Below are positions 7,872 through 15,925 of a stretch of DNA of 64,000 bases, piece after piece; positions within the stretch are counted from its first letter, which is position 1, and each line of letters starts with the position of its first letter. Under the pieces are notes generated by a model. That model made no database searches, was not told the DNA's origin, and worked only from the letters and a program-made list of their open reading frames with translations. Origin of the DNA: Microbulbifer variabilis ATCC 700307. Lineage in GTDB: Bacteria > Pseudomonadota > Gammaproteobacteria > Pseudomonadales > Cellvibrionaceae. Both the position numbers and the translations under genes were made by a program. The stretch is from NCBI RefSeq assembly GCF_000380565.1, contig NZ_AQYJ01000028.1:248001-312000 (forward strand), read 5' to 3'.

Positions 7872-9380
7872 ATGAGCACCAACATTTTACACGGCGTAGG
7901 GGTAACCCATAGTGACGCCGGCGCACGCGATATCAACCTAGTCAAACTGGGTTGTATTGGTATTGTGGGGACGGCCCCAAATGCTGCGGCAGCAACCAAT
8001 GCCTCTCTGACTATTGGCACTACTGAAGCAAATACAGAGCTTGTTTTTACGGCAGCAAGCCCTGGTAATACGGGCAATGTCATCAGTATTGAGTTTGTCA
8101 ATCCAAATACCGCAGATGCTGTTCTCTCCATTAACATTAATGGTAAATCAGTAACGGTATCACTCGCCACAGATTCAAGTAGCAAGCTTATTAGCACAGC
8201 TGATAATGTTCGCACGGCATTAGCAGCAAATGCGGAGGCTTCAGCACTATTTTCTGTGGTAAACGGTGATAGTGATGGTAGTGGTGTTCTTTCGCCGCAG
8301 CCTGCACTCCGGATGTCTGGCGGTACCGATGAACCTTTCCCTCTCAACAAACCCGTATTGATTGCGGGTTCTGAACTGCAGGCATCAGCCTTGGATACAT
8401 TGGGTACTGCTAAAGGCAGTTTACCTGATGCTCTTGATGCCATTTTAGATCAGGCCGGCGCTTTAGTTGTAGTAGTAAGGGTAGCAGAAGGCCCTGATGA
8501 TTCCTCCACTCGTGCAAACGTTATTGGGGGCGAAAGTGCTGGCCAGTACACTGGCTTACATTCATTACGTGGTGCGGAAAGTGCCGTGGGAGAGCGCCCC
8601 CGTATTGTGATTGCCCCAGGCTTTTCGTCTGATTCGGCAGTCGCGAGTGAAATGAACGTCGTCGCTGATCGAGTTAAAGGCGTTGCATATATTGATGCCC
8701 CTGACACCGATGATGCTGCCGCAAAAGCATTTCGAACTAACTTCGGCAGTAAGCGTCTACAGATTTTTGATCCGTCCGTGCTCAAATTTGATAAGACCAG
8801 TGGAGATAATAAACGAGTCCCTCTGTCGGCGATTGCTGCAGGTATCCGTGCTAAGCGAGATAGCGAAGAAGGTTTTTGGGCATCCATCTCCAATCAGGAA
8901 ATTTCAGGAATTGTTGGTAGCAGTCGCCCTGTAGATTTCATTCAAGGTGACCCTAATAGCCGCGCTAATCTACTGAATCAACATGAGATTACAACAGTAA
9001 TTCGCCAAGGTGGTTTTCGTCTTTGGGGAAACCGTACTTGTTCTGCAGATCCCAAGTGGGCATTTGAAACGCATGTACGTATCGCCGATGCAATTGATGA
9101 CAGTATTCAAGAAGGTGTTGCTTGGGCAGTAGATCGTAATTTAAATCGAACCTTTTTTGAAGATGTCGCAGAAAGTGTTAATAACTTCTTACGTCGCTTG
9201 ACTCTGCTTGGAGCAATTCATGGAGGCACTTGTACCCCAGATCCAGAGCTTAATAGTACAAGTGAATTGGCCGCTGGACGAGTGTACTTCAACGTAGAAT
9301 ATACCCCTGTTGGTATCGCAGAGAGTATCCGCTTCCAAGTTGCTAGCACTAATCGCTACCTAACCGATCTGGTAGCTTAA
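7872..9380 (+). CDS. FI: Contractile tail sheath protein (P2 FI-like)
   Basis: A 502-residue tail sheath. The N-terminus LHGVGVTHSDAGARDINLVKLGCIGIVGTAPNA is the classic sheath start. A surface domain (about 45-145, NTGNVISIEFVNP...) is inserted, then LNKPVLIAG, and the conserved C-terminal region holds RTCSADPKWAFETHVRIADAI, FFEDVAESVNNFLRRL and GGRVYFNVEYTPVGIAESIRF. The last strands make the inter-subunit mesh. Polymerizes around the FII tube and contracts to drive it through the host envelope. AGGAG precedes the ATG. Its length is larger than P2 FI (about 396 residues), explained by the inserted domain. Confidence 0.95.
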   Translation: MSTNILHGVGVTHSDAGARDINLVKLGCIGIVGTAPNAAAATNASLTIGTTEANTELVFTAASPGNTGNVISIEFVNPNTADAVLSININGKSVTVSLATDSSSKLISTADNVRTALAANAEASALFSVVNGDSDGSGVLSPQPALRMSGGTDEPFPLNKPVLIAGSELQASALDTLGTAKGSLPDALDAILDQAGALVVVVRVAEGPDDSSTRANVIGGESAGQYTGLHSLRGAESAVGERPRIVIAPGFSSDSAVASEMNVVADRVKGVAYIDAPDTDDAAAKAFRTNFGSKRLQIFDPSVLKFDKTSGDNKRVPLSAIAAGIRAKRDSEEGFWASISNQEISGIVGSSRPVDFIQGDPNSRANLLNQHEITTVIRQGGFRLWGNRTCSADPKWAFETHVRIADAIDDSIQEGVAWAVDRNLNRTFFEDVAESVNNFLRRLTLLGAIHGGTCTPDPELNSTSELAAGRVYFNVEYTPVGIAESIRFQVASTNRYLTDLVA

Positions 9381-9413
9381 TTTAATATTATTTTCGACTG
9401 AGCGGGGAAACAA

Positions 9414-9923
9414 ATGCAAGGTTTTATTTTTAAAGATATGGAGCTCTTTGCTGATGGTAAGGGGTATGCCGGTTTGGTGGAAGAGTTTGAAGCACCTAGC
9501 CTCAAAGTCGTTACTGAAGACTATAACGGGGGCGGTTTAGGGGCCGCTATTGGGATAGATATGGGCAGGGTCGAGAAACTGGAAGCTAGTTGGACCCTGG
9601 CTGGCTACCATGCCGAAACATTGGCCCAGTGGGGTCAAGCAGGACAAGCTGGTACACCCTTAACCCTACGCGCGGCAGCTCAAAGTGAAGCCGATGGCTC
9701 AGTGGTACCGGTGGTTATTAAGATGCGAGGGCTGGTGCGTACTTATGAAGCTGGTTCTCATAAGCCCGGTGAGATGAACAAACAGAAATACAGTGCGGAA
9801 CTGCGTTATTACTCTGTGAGCATTGATGGCCGTCAAGTCGTTGAAATTGACGTGCTAAATGGCAAGCGTGTTGTTGATGGTGTTGACCAGACGGCAGAGC
9901 TTCGCGCTGCTATTGGCCGATAA
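9414..9923 (+). CDS. FII: Major tail tube protein (P2 FII-like)
   Basis: A 169-residue tail tube protein. It begins with FIFKDMELFADGKGYAGLVEEFEAPSLKV and contains GGLGAAIGIDMGRVEKLEASWTLAGY, LVRTYEAGSHKPGEMNKQKYSAELRYYSV and a C-terminal VLNGKRVVDGVDQTAELRAAIG, all hallmarks of P2 FII. The length agrees with the family (~172). Forms the hollow inner tube inside the sheath. It follows the sheath gene by 33 bp and is followed by a hairpin terminator. Confidence 0.95.
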   Translation: MQGFIFKDMELFADGKGYAGLVEEFEAPSLKVVTEDYNGGGLGAAIGIDMGRVEKLEASWTLAGYHAETLAQWGQAGQAGTPLTLRAAAQSEADGSVVPVVIKMRGLVRTYEAGSHKPGEMNKQKYSAELRYYSVSIDGRQVVEIDVLNGKRVVDGVDQTAELRAAIGR

Positions 9924-9980
9924 CCCAGGCTCTTAAGAGTTTTCAATTCCCTCTTTTTTTATCACTCTCTAAATTGACTT

Positions 9981-10014
9981 GCCCACAGGTTCTTAATGCT
10001 TGTGGGCTTTTTTT
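9981..10014 (+). terminator. Rho-independent terminator between FII and E
   Basis: A perfect 7-bp stem GCCCACA/TGTGGGC (9981-9987, 10001-10007) with a 13-nt loop is followed by a run of seven T. It lies inside a gene run otherwise in one direction, so it may be a partial stop that lowers E and T expression relative to sheath and tube. Confidence 0.75.
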
Positions 10015-10023
10015 GAGGAAAAT

Positions 10024-10296
10024 ATGTCCGAGAACGTAATTAAGCTGGATTTTCCAGTTGAATATCAAGGTATTATCTATTCCGAATTGCAAATGCGGCG
10101 TCCCAAGGTGCGTGACTTGCTAGCTATTGAGCGTAAACAAAAAGAATCAGAACGCAAACGCCAGCCGGTGGGAGATGGTGAGCTGGCGACTGAAACCTAT
10201 GCCAATCTCTGTGAAGTCTCCCCCGCAGTCATTGAAGATATGGATGCTGCAGACTTCAAAAAACTAGATGAGACCTATGAAGGTTTTTTATCCTAA
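10024..10296 (+). CDS. E: Tail assembly chaperone E (P2 gpE-like)
   Basis: A 90-residue protein (P2 gpE is about 91): FPVEYQGIIYSELQMRRPKVRDLLAIERKQ and YANLCEVSPAVIEDMDAADFKKL match the family. I choose ATG 10024 over an upstream TTG at 10000, because GAGG lies 5 bp before it and the earlier codon falls in the terminator T-run. The final codons run through the slippery heptamer T TTT TTA (10284-10290), so part of the product should be extended into E'. The chaperone coats the tape measure protein during tail assembly. Confidence 0.85.
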   Translation: MSENVIKLDFPVEYQGIIYSELQMRRPKVRDLLAIERKQKESERKRQPVGDGELATETYANLCEVSPAVIEDMDAADFKKLDETYEGFLS

Positions 10297-10445
10297 GCGC
10301 CTCTGCTATCCGAAGACTATTAATAACTCTGGCTAGCTGGACTGGCTGGAGTCTCACAGAACTCTCAAATATGAGTTGTGAGGAACTGAGTAGTTGGGTT
10401 GATCATCTGCCTAAAGATGAAGCTGTACCGAGGCAATCTATCTAA
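10024..10445 (+). CDS. E': E+E' -1 frameshift fusion of tail assembly chaperone
   Basis: At heptamer T TTT TTA (10284-10290), read as GGT TTT TTA in frame, a -1 slip gives a continuous second frame from ATC 10290 to the stop at 10443-10445. The added ~51 residues contain SWTGWSLTELSNMSCEELSSWV, which fits the P2 E' pattern of a short helix pair ending in ELxxW. The fused product would be ~140 residues, close to the ~142 of P2 gpE+E'. This frameshift is a conserved feature of long-tailed phages and sets the ratio of the two chaperones. The span is the whole fusion. Seen in sequence: the heptamer and the open frame. Inferred: that slippage occurs. Confidence 0.8.
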
Positions 10446-10469
10446 TTTACCCCCTTTGGATCCGTATCC

Positions 10470-12185
10470 ATGAGCAAGTTTTCCCTATTAGTGAGCCTAG
10501 ATGGCACCTTAACGTCTGGATTTAAAAGTGCTGTTACACAAGGCCAGACAATGTTGCAACGCTTTAGTAAGTCTATTAACGAGACCGATGAAGCAATGGC
10601 TGCGGCCGAGGGTTTAAAAAAGCAACGAGATGGTCTTTCCAAACTGGAAAGGCGTTACGAGGCCAGTAGTATTAAAGGGGAGAGAGCTCGTCAGGTTGTT
10701 GAGCGTAAACGTAAGGAGCTTTGGAGAGCAGCCACAGCGGCTCAAAAATATGGTATCAGTGTTGCTAATGTGGATCGAAAATTAGAGCGCTTAGAAAGAC
10801 GCTCGGCAGGCCTTAAATCCCTCGGGCGTCTACCTGGCATAGCTAAAAAATCCATCTCTCACTTAAAAGGCATAGGAGCAGGTGCAACCACCGCAGCTTT
10901 AGGGCTTTTCAATTTTGTAAAAAGTACGGCTGACTCAGGTAATCAAGCGATTGATACCGCTAACAAGCTTGGGTTCACTGTAGAGGGATTGCAGCAGTAT
11001 CGTTTTGCCGCAGAGCGCTCAGGCATAACTGCCAAAACGTTTGATATGAGCGCCCAGAATATGATCAAAGGTATTACTGCGGCTGCGAAGGGTGATGTGA
11101 AGGCATCGTCTGCACTTAAAGATCTGGGTTTGGATGCACAGAACCTGGCCCAGATGAAACCTGAAGAACAATTGAAAGTTATAGCGGACGCTATGGTGAC
11201 TATTGAAAGTCAAAGTAAGCGTATATCTATAGCGGATAAACTTTTTGGTTCTCAAGGTATCGACATGGTCAACATGTTAGGCGGTGGGAGTAGTGGGCTT
11301 GAGCAGATGCACCAGGAAGCTAACGCGACAGGTAATGTTTTAGACCGTAAACAACTTCAGCTTGCAGCGGATTTTAACACTAGCTGGCTAAAATTGACCA
11401 CTACGCTTACTGGCTTTAAAAACCTTCTTGCTACTGAGCTGATGCCAACACTTATGAGTATGTTCAAGGATTTTACGCAGTGGCTACAAAAGCCAGAAGC
11501 TAAAGAGTTTATCCGTAATTTTGCTCTAGGTTTAATCGAAGTGGTTAAAGGCGTTGGCTCTTTAGTCAGTAAATTTAGTGAATTTGGCGGAATAGCTAAG
11601 TCTATTGGTGCTGTGCTAACTGGAATAATGACTGTTGCGATATTGCCTTTTATTAGCTTGTTATCACTCCCTGGGATTATTATTGCAGGTATCGTTGCTG
11701 CCGTAGCCTTACTCTGGGTGCACTGGGACAAAGTTGTTGCAGCGGTTGGTAAGTTTGGAGATTGGCTTAAAGAGATTCGCGATAAAACTTTGGGTAGTTT
11801 ATGGGATAAGCTACCTGAAGGTGCACGTAAATCCCTAACCAAGATCAAAGACTTTGCCTTCAAAATCTTGGGTAAAAGTCCTTTAGGTTTGCTATTTCGT
11901 GGAGCCTCCTGGTTGAGTGGAAAGCTGTTCGGTAAAGAAGAGAATCCTGAAAATCAGCCAACGACAATAGACACGCAAGCAGATATACGACCTCGAGGTG
12001 GCAGCAATATCATGGTACAAAACAGTATTAACTCTCCAATCAATATTTACCCTTCAGCAGGAGTGGATGAAGAGTCCATAGGACGCAAAGTAGGTGAAGA
12101 ACTGGATAAACGTCAACGAAGCCAAGAAGCTCAGCAACGCAGTGTAATGTTTGACCTGGGTATAATGAATGGAGCGGCGACATGA
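10470..12185 (+). CDS. T: Tail tape measure protein (P2 gpT-like)
   Basis: A 571-residue protein. The N-terminal third is a coiled coil (QRFSKSINETDEAMAAAEGLKKQRDGLSKLERRYEA ...), then the conserved region with DTANKLGFTVEGLQQYRFAAERSGI, KGDVKASSALKDLGLDAQ, DKLFGSQGIDMVNML. Hydrophobic segments (about 375-415, GAVLTGIMTVAILPFISLLSLPGIIIAGIVAAVALLWVHW) fit the membrane-active part. In this family length dictates tail length; P2 gpT is ~815, so this tail should be shorter, roughly 70% of P2 (inference). The stop overlaps gene U by ATGA. Confidence 0.9.
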   Translation: MSKFSLLVSLDGTLTSGFKSAVTQGQTMLQRFSKSINETDEAMAAAEGLKKQRDGLSKLERRYEASSIKGERARQVVERKRKELWRAATAAQKYGISVANVDRKLERLERRSAGLKSLGRLPGIAKKSISHLKGIGAGATTAALGLFNFVKSTADSGNQAIDTANKLGFTVEGLQQYRFAAERSGITAKTFDMSAQNMIKGITAAAKGDVKASSALKDLGLDAQNLAQMKPEEQLKVIADAMVTIESQSKRISIADKLFGSQGIDMVNMLGGGSSGLEQMHQEANATGNVLDRKQLQLAADFNTSWLKLTTTLTGFKNLLATELMPTLMSMFKDFTQWLQKPEAKEFIRNFALGLIEVVKGVGSLVSKFSEFGGIAKSIGAVLTGIMTVAILPFISLLSLPGIIIAGIVAAVALLWVHWDKVVAAVGKFGDWLKEIRDKTLGSLWDKLPEGARKSLTKIKDFAFKILGKSPLGLLFRGASWLSGKLFGKEENPENQPTTIDTQADIRPRGGSNIMVQNSINSPINIYPSAGVDEESIGRKVGEELDKRQRSQEAQQRSVMFDLGIMNGAAT

Positions 12186-12622
12186 TGAATATATTAGAAA
12201 CTTTGCTGAAATTAGGAGACGTTCCATCAGAAACTATGCTGAAATTAGGAGACTTTCCATTTGCTCTACAGACCGCTGGCTACGATCAGTTGCGCCAGGC
12301 ATGGAAATTCAACTGGCAGAATAGTAACCGCCCTCGGGGGTATCCACAGCCTCAATTTACTGGGCAGGGAACACGTGACATTACTCTGAGTGGGACAATC
12401 TATCCTTTAGAGTTTGGTAAGCCTAATCAACTTCAAGAAATGGCAGATACTGCTGCTCAAGGAGAGCCTTTACAGCTTGTATCCGGAATGGGTGAAGTAA
12501 TGGGGTTTTGGGCAATTACCAGTATAGAGCGCACCGACAAAGATCCATTGGCAGATGGAGTGGCTCGCTGTGTGGAGTTTTCTATTTCTTTGACATATTA
12601 CGGAGCAAAGTATGGTCACTGA
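12182..12622 (+). CDS. U: Tail terminator/baseplate protein U (P2 gpU-like)
   Basis: A 146-residue protein with AYDQLRQAWKFNWQ-like motif (YDQLRQAWKFNWQNSNRP), GTRDITLSGTIYP and PLQLVSGMGEVMGFWAITSIERT, all typical of gpU. The 5' end carries a 33-bp in-frame tandem duplication: the 16-mer GCTGAAATTAGGAGAC occurs at 12205-12220 and 12238-12253, giving LKLGDVPSETM then LKLGDFPF. A second ATG at 12236 would skip the first copy, so the true start is uncertain; ATG 12182 is coupled to the T stop (ATGA). Confidence 0.85.
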   Translation: MMNILETLLKLGDVPSETMLKLGDFPFALQTAGYDQLRQAWKFNWQNSNRPRGYPQPQFTGQGTRDITLSGTIYPLEFGKPNQLQEMADTAAQGEPLQLVSGMGEVMGFWAITSIERTDKDPLADGVARCVEFSISLTYYGAKYGH

Positions 12623-12821
12623 TTACCGTACAAGAGCTGGGGATGTCCTGGACCAAGTTTGCAAAAGTTACTATGGCCGAGAGTCCGCCGTACCGGAAGT
12701 GCTAGAAGCAAATCCTAAGTTAGCCCTTTTGCCTTCAGTGTTGCCAGAGGGCGTGCGTATAATTCTGCCAGAATTGAGCGATGCGAAGGTAAAAAGTCCA
12801 ATGATTAACTTATGGGATTAG
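12612..12821 (+). CDS. X: Tail protein X (P2 gpX-like, LysM fold)
   Basis: A 69-residue protein: YRTRAGDVLDQVCKSYYG and VPEVLEANPKLALLPSVLPEGVRIILPEL are the two halves of the LysM-like gpX fold. The ATG lies inside the end of U. The family length is ~67. It is part of the baseplate hub with gpD. Confidence 0.9.
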   Translation: MVTDYRTRAGDVLDQVCKSYYGRESAVPEVLEANPKLALLPSVLPEGVRIILPELSDAKVKSPMINLWD

Positions 12822-12831
12822 AGGTTCTTCT

Positions 12832-13800
12832 ATGCAGCCGCGTTTTGTAATAGAAGTGGATGGTATTGAGGGAAGTGAACTCAACCAAAGAGCTCTAGGG
12901 TTCACATGGGTGGATAAGGCAGGCCAAACTTCTGATACGTTTAGTGTCATTTTGGATGATACGGAAGGTCGCCTAGCTATACCGCGAAAGGGTGTTTTAA
13001 TTTCCGCTCAGCTAGGTTATGGCAATGACTTACAAATGTTACCAAGGTTTGTTGTAGATGAGATTGAATTAAGTGGGCCGCTGCGTCAGATGACTATAAC
13101 TGCCCGTGGTAGCAACTTTCGTGATAAATTAAAGACGCATAAATCACGTAGTTGGGATAATCTTACTTTAAAGGAGCTAATCACAGAAATCTGTAAAGAT
13201 AACCGTTTAACTCCAGTTGTGGCTGAATCCCTAGCAAATCACAAGTTCCAGCATCTAGATCAAACCAACGAAAGTGATATGAACTTACTTACTCGTCTTG
13301 CACTGGAAATGCAGGCTATAGCCAAGCTGGTAGAGGATCGTCTGATTTTTGTTCCAGTAGATGAAGCCAAAAGTGCCAGTGGTAAGAAGTTACTTGAGAT
13401 GCGAATTAACTCAGATACATGCGAGAACTGGCGATTTACCCTACCCGATCGTAATCTCTATAGTGGTGTTGAAGCTCGCTGGCATGACCCGCTTACGGCT
13501 ACAGAACAATTGGTTTTAATCGGCGATCGCAGTGGGGCGGTAGATCGGTTACCACAACTGAGATCTGGACCAACAGATGCGGAAACTGCAGCTGCTGCTC
13601 GTCTACGTAATCTAAACCGCCAGAGCGGAAAGCTGTCATTTACCCTGGATGGAAATCCCAATCTTAGAGCCAAAACCCCTCTGCGCTTAAGTAACTTCCA
13701 CCAGCAAATTGATGGTGTATGGACTGTGGATCAGGCTACCCACAGTATTGGGAAAAACCAGCGTTACACAACGCAAGTTCAAGCGGCGCTACAGCCATAG
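12832..13800 (+). CDS. D: Baseplate hub / late control protein D (P2 gpD-like)
   Basis: A 322-residue protein of the phage late control D family: VDKAGQTSDTFSVILDD, RFVVDEIELSGPLRQMTITARG, KTHKSRSWDNLTLKELITEIC, FQHLDQTNESDMNLLTRLA and the C-terminal RLRNLNRQSGKLSFTLDGNP are the family blocks. GpD is the spike-bearing hub (gp27-like) of the baseplate. It ends the tail gene run; no gene on the plus strand follows for 1.3 kb, unlike P2 where ogr follows. Confidence 0.9.
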   Translation: MQPRFVIEVDGIEGSELNQRALGFTWVDKAGQTSDTFSVILDDTEGRLAIPRKGVLISAQLGYGNDLQMLPRFVVDEIELSGPLRQMTITARGSNFRDKLKTHKSRSWDNLTLKELITEICKDNRLTPVVAESLANHKFQHLDQTNESDMNLLTRLALEMQAIAKLVEDRLIFVPVDEAKSASGKKLLEMRINSDTCENWRFTLPDRNLYSGVEARWHDPLTATEQLVLIGDRSGAVDRLPQLRSGPTDAETAAAARLRNLNRQSGKLSFTLDGNPNLRAKTPLRLSNFHQQIDGVWTVDQATHSIGKNQRYTTQVQAALQP

Positions 13801-13990
13801 CTTGCTGAAAATTCGTAAGTATCAGAGTTATATTATTAGCTTTATGGTCAGAGAAATAGTTTTCATTCACGGTAAGTATTCTCTGCTTTATAAGTAGGAT
13901 AACTTCAAAATCAGCTAATACACCTCTCTCGATAATAGGTGATTACTTATTAGTTAAGTATGTGTAATAGTAGTTTTCTGAGGTTGATGT

Positions 13991-14494
13991 TTAACTTTTT
14001 TGAGCCAGCTTCGCAAGTACCTGAACAGAAACCTTGGCGACTAACTCTGAGGAAATTTCGCCATTGTTCTCCTGGGCGTAACGATACAAGCTACCGTATG
14101 CATCAGCCAGTACCACGTCTGGTAAAGTATCCGGATCCAGTTCACACTCATCGCGCAAATAGACCACGATAGCATTGACGCACTTACCAACTAGCAGAAA
14201 GTCAATTTGTCGTAATTCTGTTTCGCCCTCACCCGTCGCCCAATAGCCAACACTACTTCCCAGTGCATTGGCGATGCGTTGCTGCTCAATTCGGTCTCTA
14301 GGCAATACATCATTGTTAAGCCAAGCTGCTGCTGTAGTCTTGCCAATACCGAACTCCTTGCAGAAGCTAGACAATCGACCACGCCCTACGGGGTAACCTT
14401 TTTGGGTGAGGAGCTTATGTAAACGTTCACTAGCTCCCCGGCTATTGGGATCTTTCAAAGTTTCACTCTTCTTACCAGTTTTCACTGTTTTCAT
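13991..14494 (-). CDS. Phage-type transcriptional repressor, helix-turn-helix
   Basis: A 167-residue protein. The N-terminal domain holds an HTH: ERLHKLLTQKG...LSSFCKEFGIGKTTAAAWLNNDVLPR (about 23-66), then EQQRIANALGSSVGYWATGEGE, as in Cro/CI- and Bet-type phage repressors of Pseudomonas relatives. The C-terminal ~80 residues are helical and lack an obvious LexA/CI Ser-Lys cleavage site, so it may need another route for induction. It is the only minus-strand gene of the element and faces the Q-like gene across a 620-bp gap with a 27-bp palindrome, the likely target. Confidence 0.75.
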   Translation of the reverse strand: MKTVKTGKKSETLKDPNSRGASERLHKLLTQKGYPVGRGRLSSFCKEFGIGKTTAAAWLNNDVLPRDRIEQQRIANALGSSVGYWATGEGETELRQIDFLLVGKCVNAIVVYLRDECELDPDTLPDVVLADAYGSLYRYAQENNGEISSELVAKVSVQVLAKLAQKS

Positions 14495-15117
14495 GCTTCA
14501 TTTAGTCTGTTGGTGAACCACTATCATAAGTCCATTATAAATGAACCTTTCAGCGGGGAACGAACGTTGTTTCCTTTAAGGCGCAGGCACATTCTAATCG
14601 GTAGAACTCACTACGCAACTATAGAGTATGTACTTTTGTACGAGAAGTTGATAACTCAGTCTACAGCTCCATCTAGCAAAAAATTACCCTTTTTGTGAGG
14701 GGTAAGCCCATTCGAGATGAACGCTACACAAAAAATCTAGAAATAAATGTTGATAAAAGTACGCTTCAAATGTACATTATTCCACATGTTCACTTTAAGT
14801 GAACATGTGAGGTGGTCAGCTGTTGGCCTCTGTACTTTGACAAAACTCCTCCTGGCTTAATTGTTAGCAGGGAGATATTTATAGTTGAAATAACAACAAA
14901 TACAAAGAACTAAAGCGCAACTTTCGTATTAAGAAAATTCTCGATCATTAAATAAAGGAAAAAAGGTCATACCGGCTAAATAAAAAAACTAACCACGCTG
15001 ACAATGAAAAAATGATATCACTGAAACTTGAAATAATTTATTAAGAGTTACTTACATCAGAGTGACATTCTAAAAATTATAGATCGCCTTTGTTCACAGG
15101 ATTGGGACTATAGATTT
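14495..15117. other. Regulatory gap between repressor and Q-like gene
   Basis: No convincing gene is seen. It holds the 27-bp palindrome (14783-14809), an imperfect palindrome around GGAACGAACGTTGTTTCC (14556-14573), and GTTCAC-type half sites such as GGTGAAC near 14508 and TTGTTCAC near 15090. It is AT-rich and likely carries divergent promoters for the repressor and the late regulator. Confidence 0.5.
14783..14809. promoter_or_regulatory. 27-bp perfect palindrome, probable phage operator
   Basis: Arms CACATGTTCACTT (14783-14795) and AAGTGAACATGTG (14797-14809) are perfect reverse complements around a single T. The core GTTCACTTTAAGTGAAC is of the size bound by dimeric HTH repressors. It sits ~290 bp upstream of the repressor start and ~310 bp upstream of the Q-like gene. 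As RNA it could also fold, but there is no T-run, so operator is preferred. Confidence 0.65.
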
Positions 15118-15600
15118 ATGGCGCAATTAGATAACAAACTAAAAAAAGCTTTAGAGCAACGCTTAGAGGAGTGGTTGCAATGGAGCTCCGCAGGGTATGA
15201 CGGCCTTCCCCAAGGGTTATCAGGAAGCGGAAATATAATTGCTGCACTTATGTCTAGTGGTGGTGAAATAATACGATCAACTTCTCCGCATAATGGCTAT
15301 CAATGCCCTCGAGCAGAAGAAGTAGATCGCTGTCTAATGACGTTAGGGCAGCTTCTATCTGAAGCTCGTCAAGTCGTAGAGTTAGAGTTACATGCTGGCA
15401 AGCCAGGCCTTGAAACTCAAGTTGCAAGAGCCAAGTCTATTCAAATGAGTCGTCGTCAATATGTCGAGTATCTCAATACTGGACGCTGGATGTTAGTTGG
15501 CATGTTGTTCGGAAAGGCTAACGCAGCAAACTTTAAAAAGACAGCGTTTGAGCAGCGTCAACCTCGCACCCCACGGATTAAAACCTGGCATGCAGAATAA
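15118..15600 (+). CDS. Phage regulator, antiterminator Q-like
   Basis: A 160-residue protein. It resembles Q-like late regulators of temperate phages: LEEWLQWSSAGYDGLPQGL at the N-terminus, then EEVDRCLMTLGQL...ARQVVELELHAGK, and a C-terminal helix-turn-helix-like segment QMSRRQYVEYLNTGRWMLVGML that corresponds to the sigma-region-4-like SRRxxxExLxxGxxxL of that group. No cysteine pair for a zinc site is seen. It heads a three-gene plus-strand cluster at the regulatory end. If Q-like, it would switch on tail genes. The assignment rests on motif layout only. Confidence 0.5.
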   Translation: MAQLDNKLKKALEQRLEEWLQWSSAGYDGLPQGLSGSGNIIAALMSSGGEIIRSTSPHNGYQCPRAEEVDRCLMTLGQLLSEARQVVELELHAGKPGLETQVARAKSIQMSRRQYVEYLNTGRWMLVGMLFGKANAANFKKTAFEQRQPRTPRIKTWHAE

Positions 15601-15627
15601 GTATAAATTCATAGGCAGTCTCCTAAT

Positions 15628-15888
15628 ATGATTAAACACCCTACAGTAGGACGCCCTCGCCGGAAGACAGATAGTCAAGGCCGCCTACAGTGTTGCATAT
15701 GTCGCTACTGGCAAACTCCTGAGAACTACTATTTAAACTCCCAAAATAGTAGTGGTCGTGATAGTCGATGCAAATCCTGTGATAGCCTACGACGTAAAGA
15801 TGCGCGTCAGAAACGAAAACGAGTGGCCATAATTACAGAGGCTAAAAGTAAATTTATCCATTGGAAAAGGCCTTCAACTGAAGAGTAA
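15628..15888 (+). CDS. Small zinc-finger protein
   Basis: An 86-residue, highly basic protein with two CxxC pairs: CCICRYW (residues ~22-28) and CKSCDSL (~48-54), spaced as in a treble-clef or HNH-type zinc site, with TPENYYLN between them as in HNH-associated phage proteins. The Arg/Lys-rich C-terminus (RRKDARQKRKR) suggests nucleic-acid binding. There is no HNH catalytic His, so it is probably a regulator, not a nuclease. P2 has a zinc-finger activator (Ogr) but the cysteine spacing differs. Confidence 0.55.
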   Translation: MIKHPTVGRPRRKTDSQGRLQCCICRYWQTPENYYLNSQNSSGRDSRCKSCDSLRRKDARQKRKRVAIITEAKSKFIHWKRPSTEE

Positions 15889-15925
15889 ATCTAATCTACT
15901 GAAAAGTTATATGTAGGAGTTTTAA

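Noticed and set aside
7865-8893. Minus-strand reading frames within the sheath gene
   Set aside because: They lie opposite a clearly homologous tail sheath gene, lack ribosome sites and have compositions typical of antisense shadow frames.
13801-13990. Possible ogr or attachment site after gene D
   Set aside because: No zinc-finger frame and no repeated sequence matching elsewhere in the window was found.
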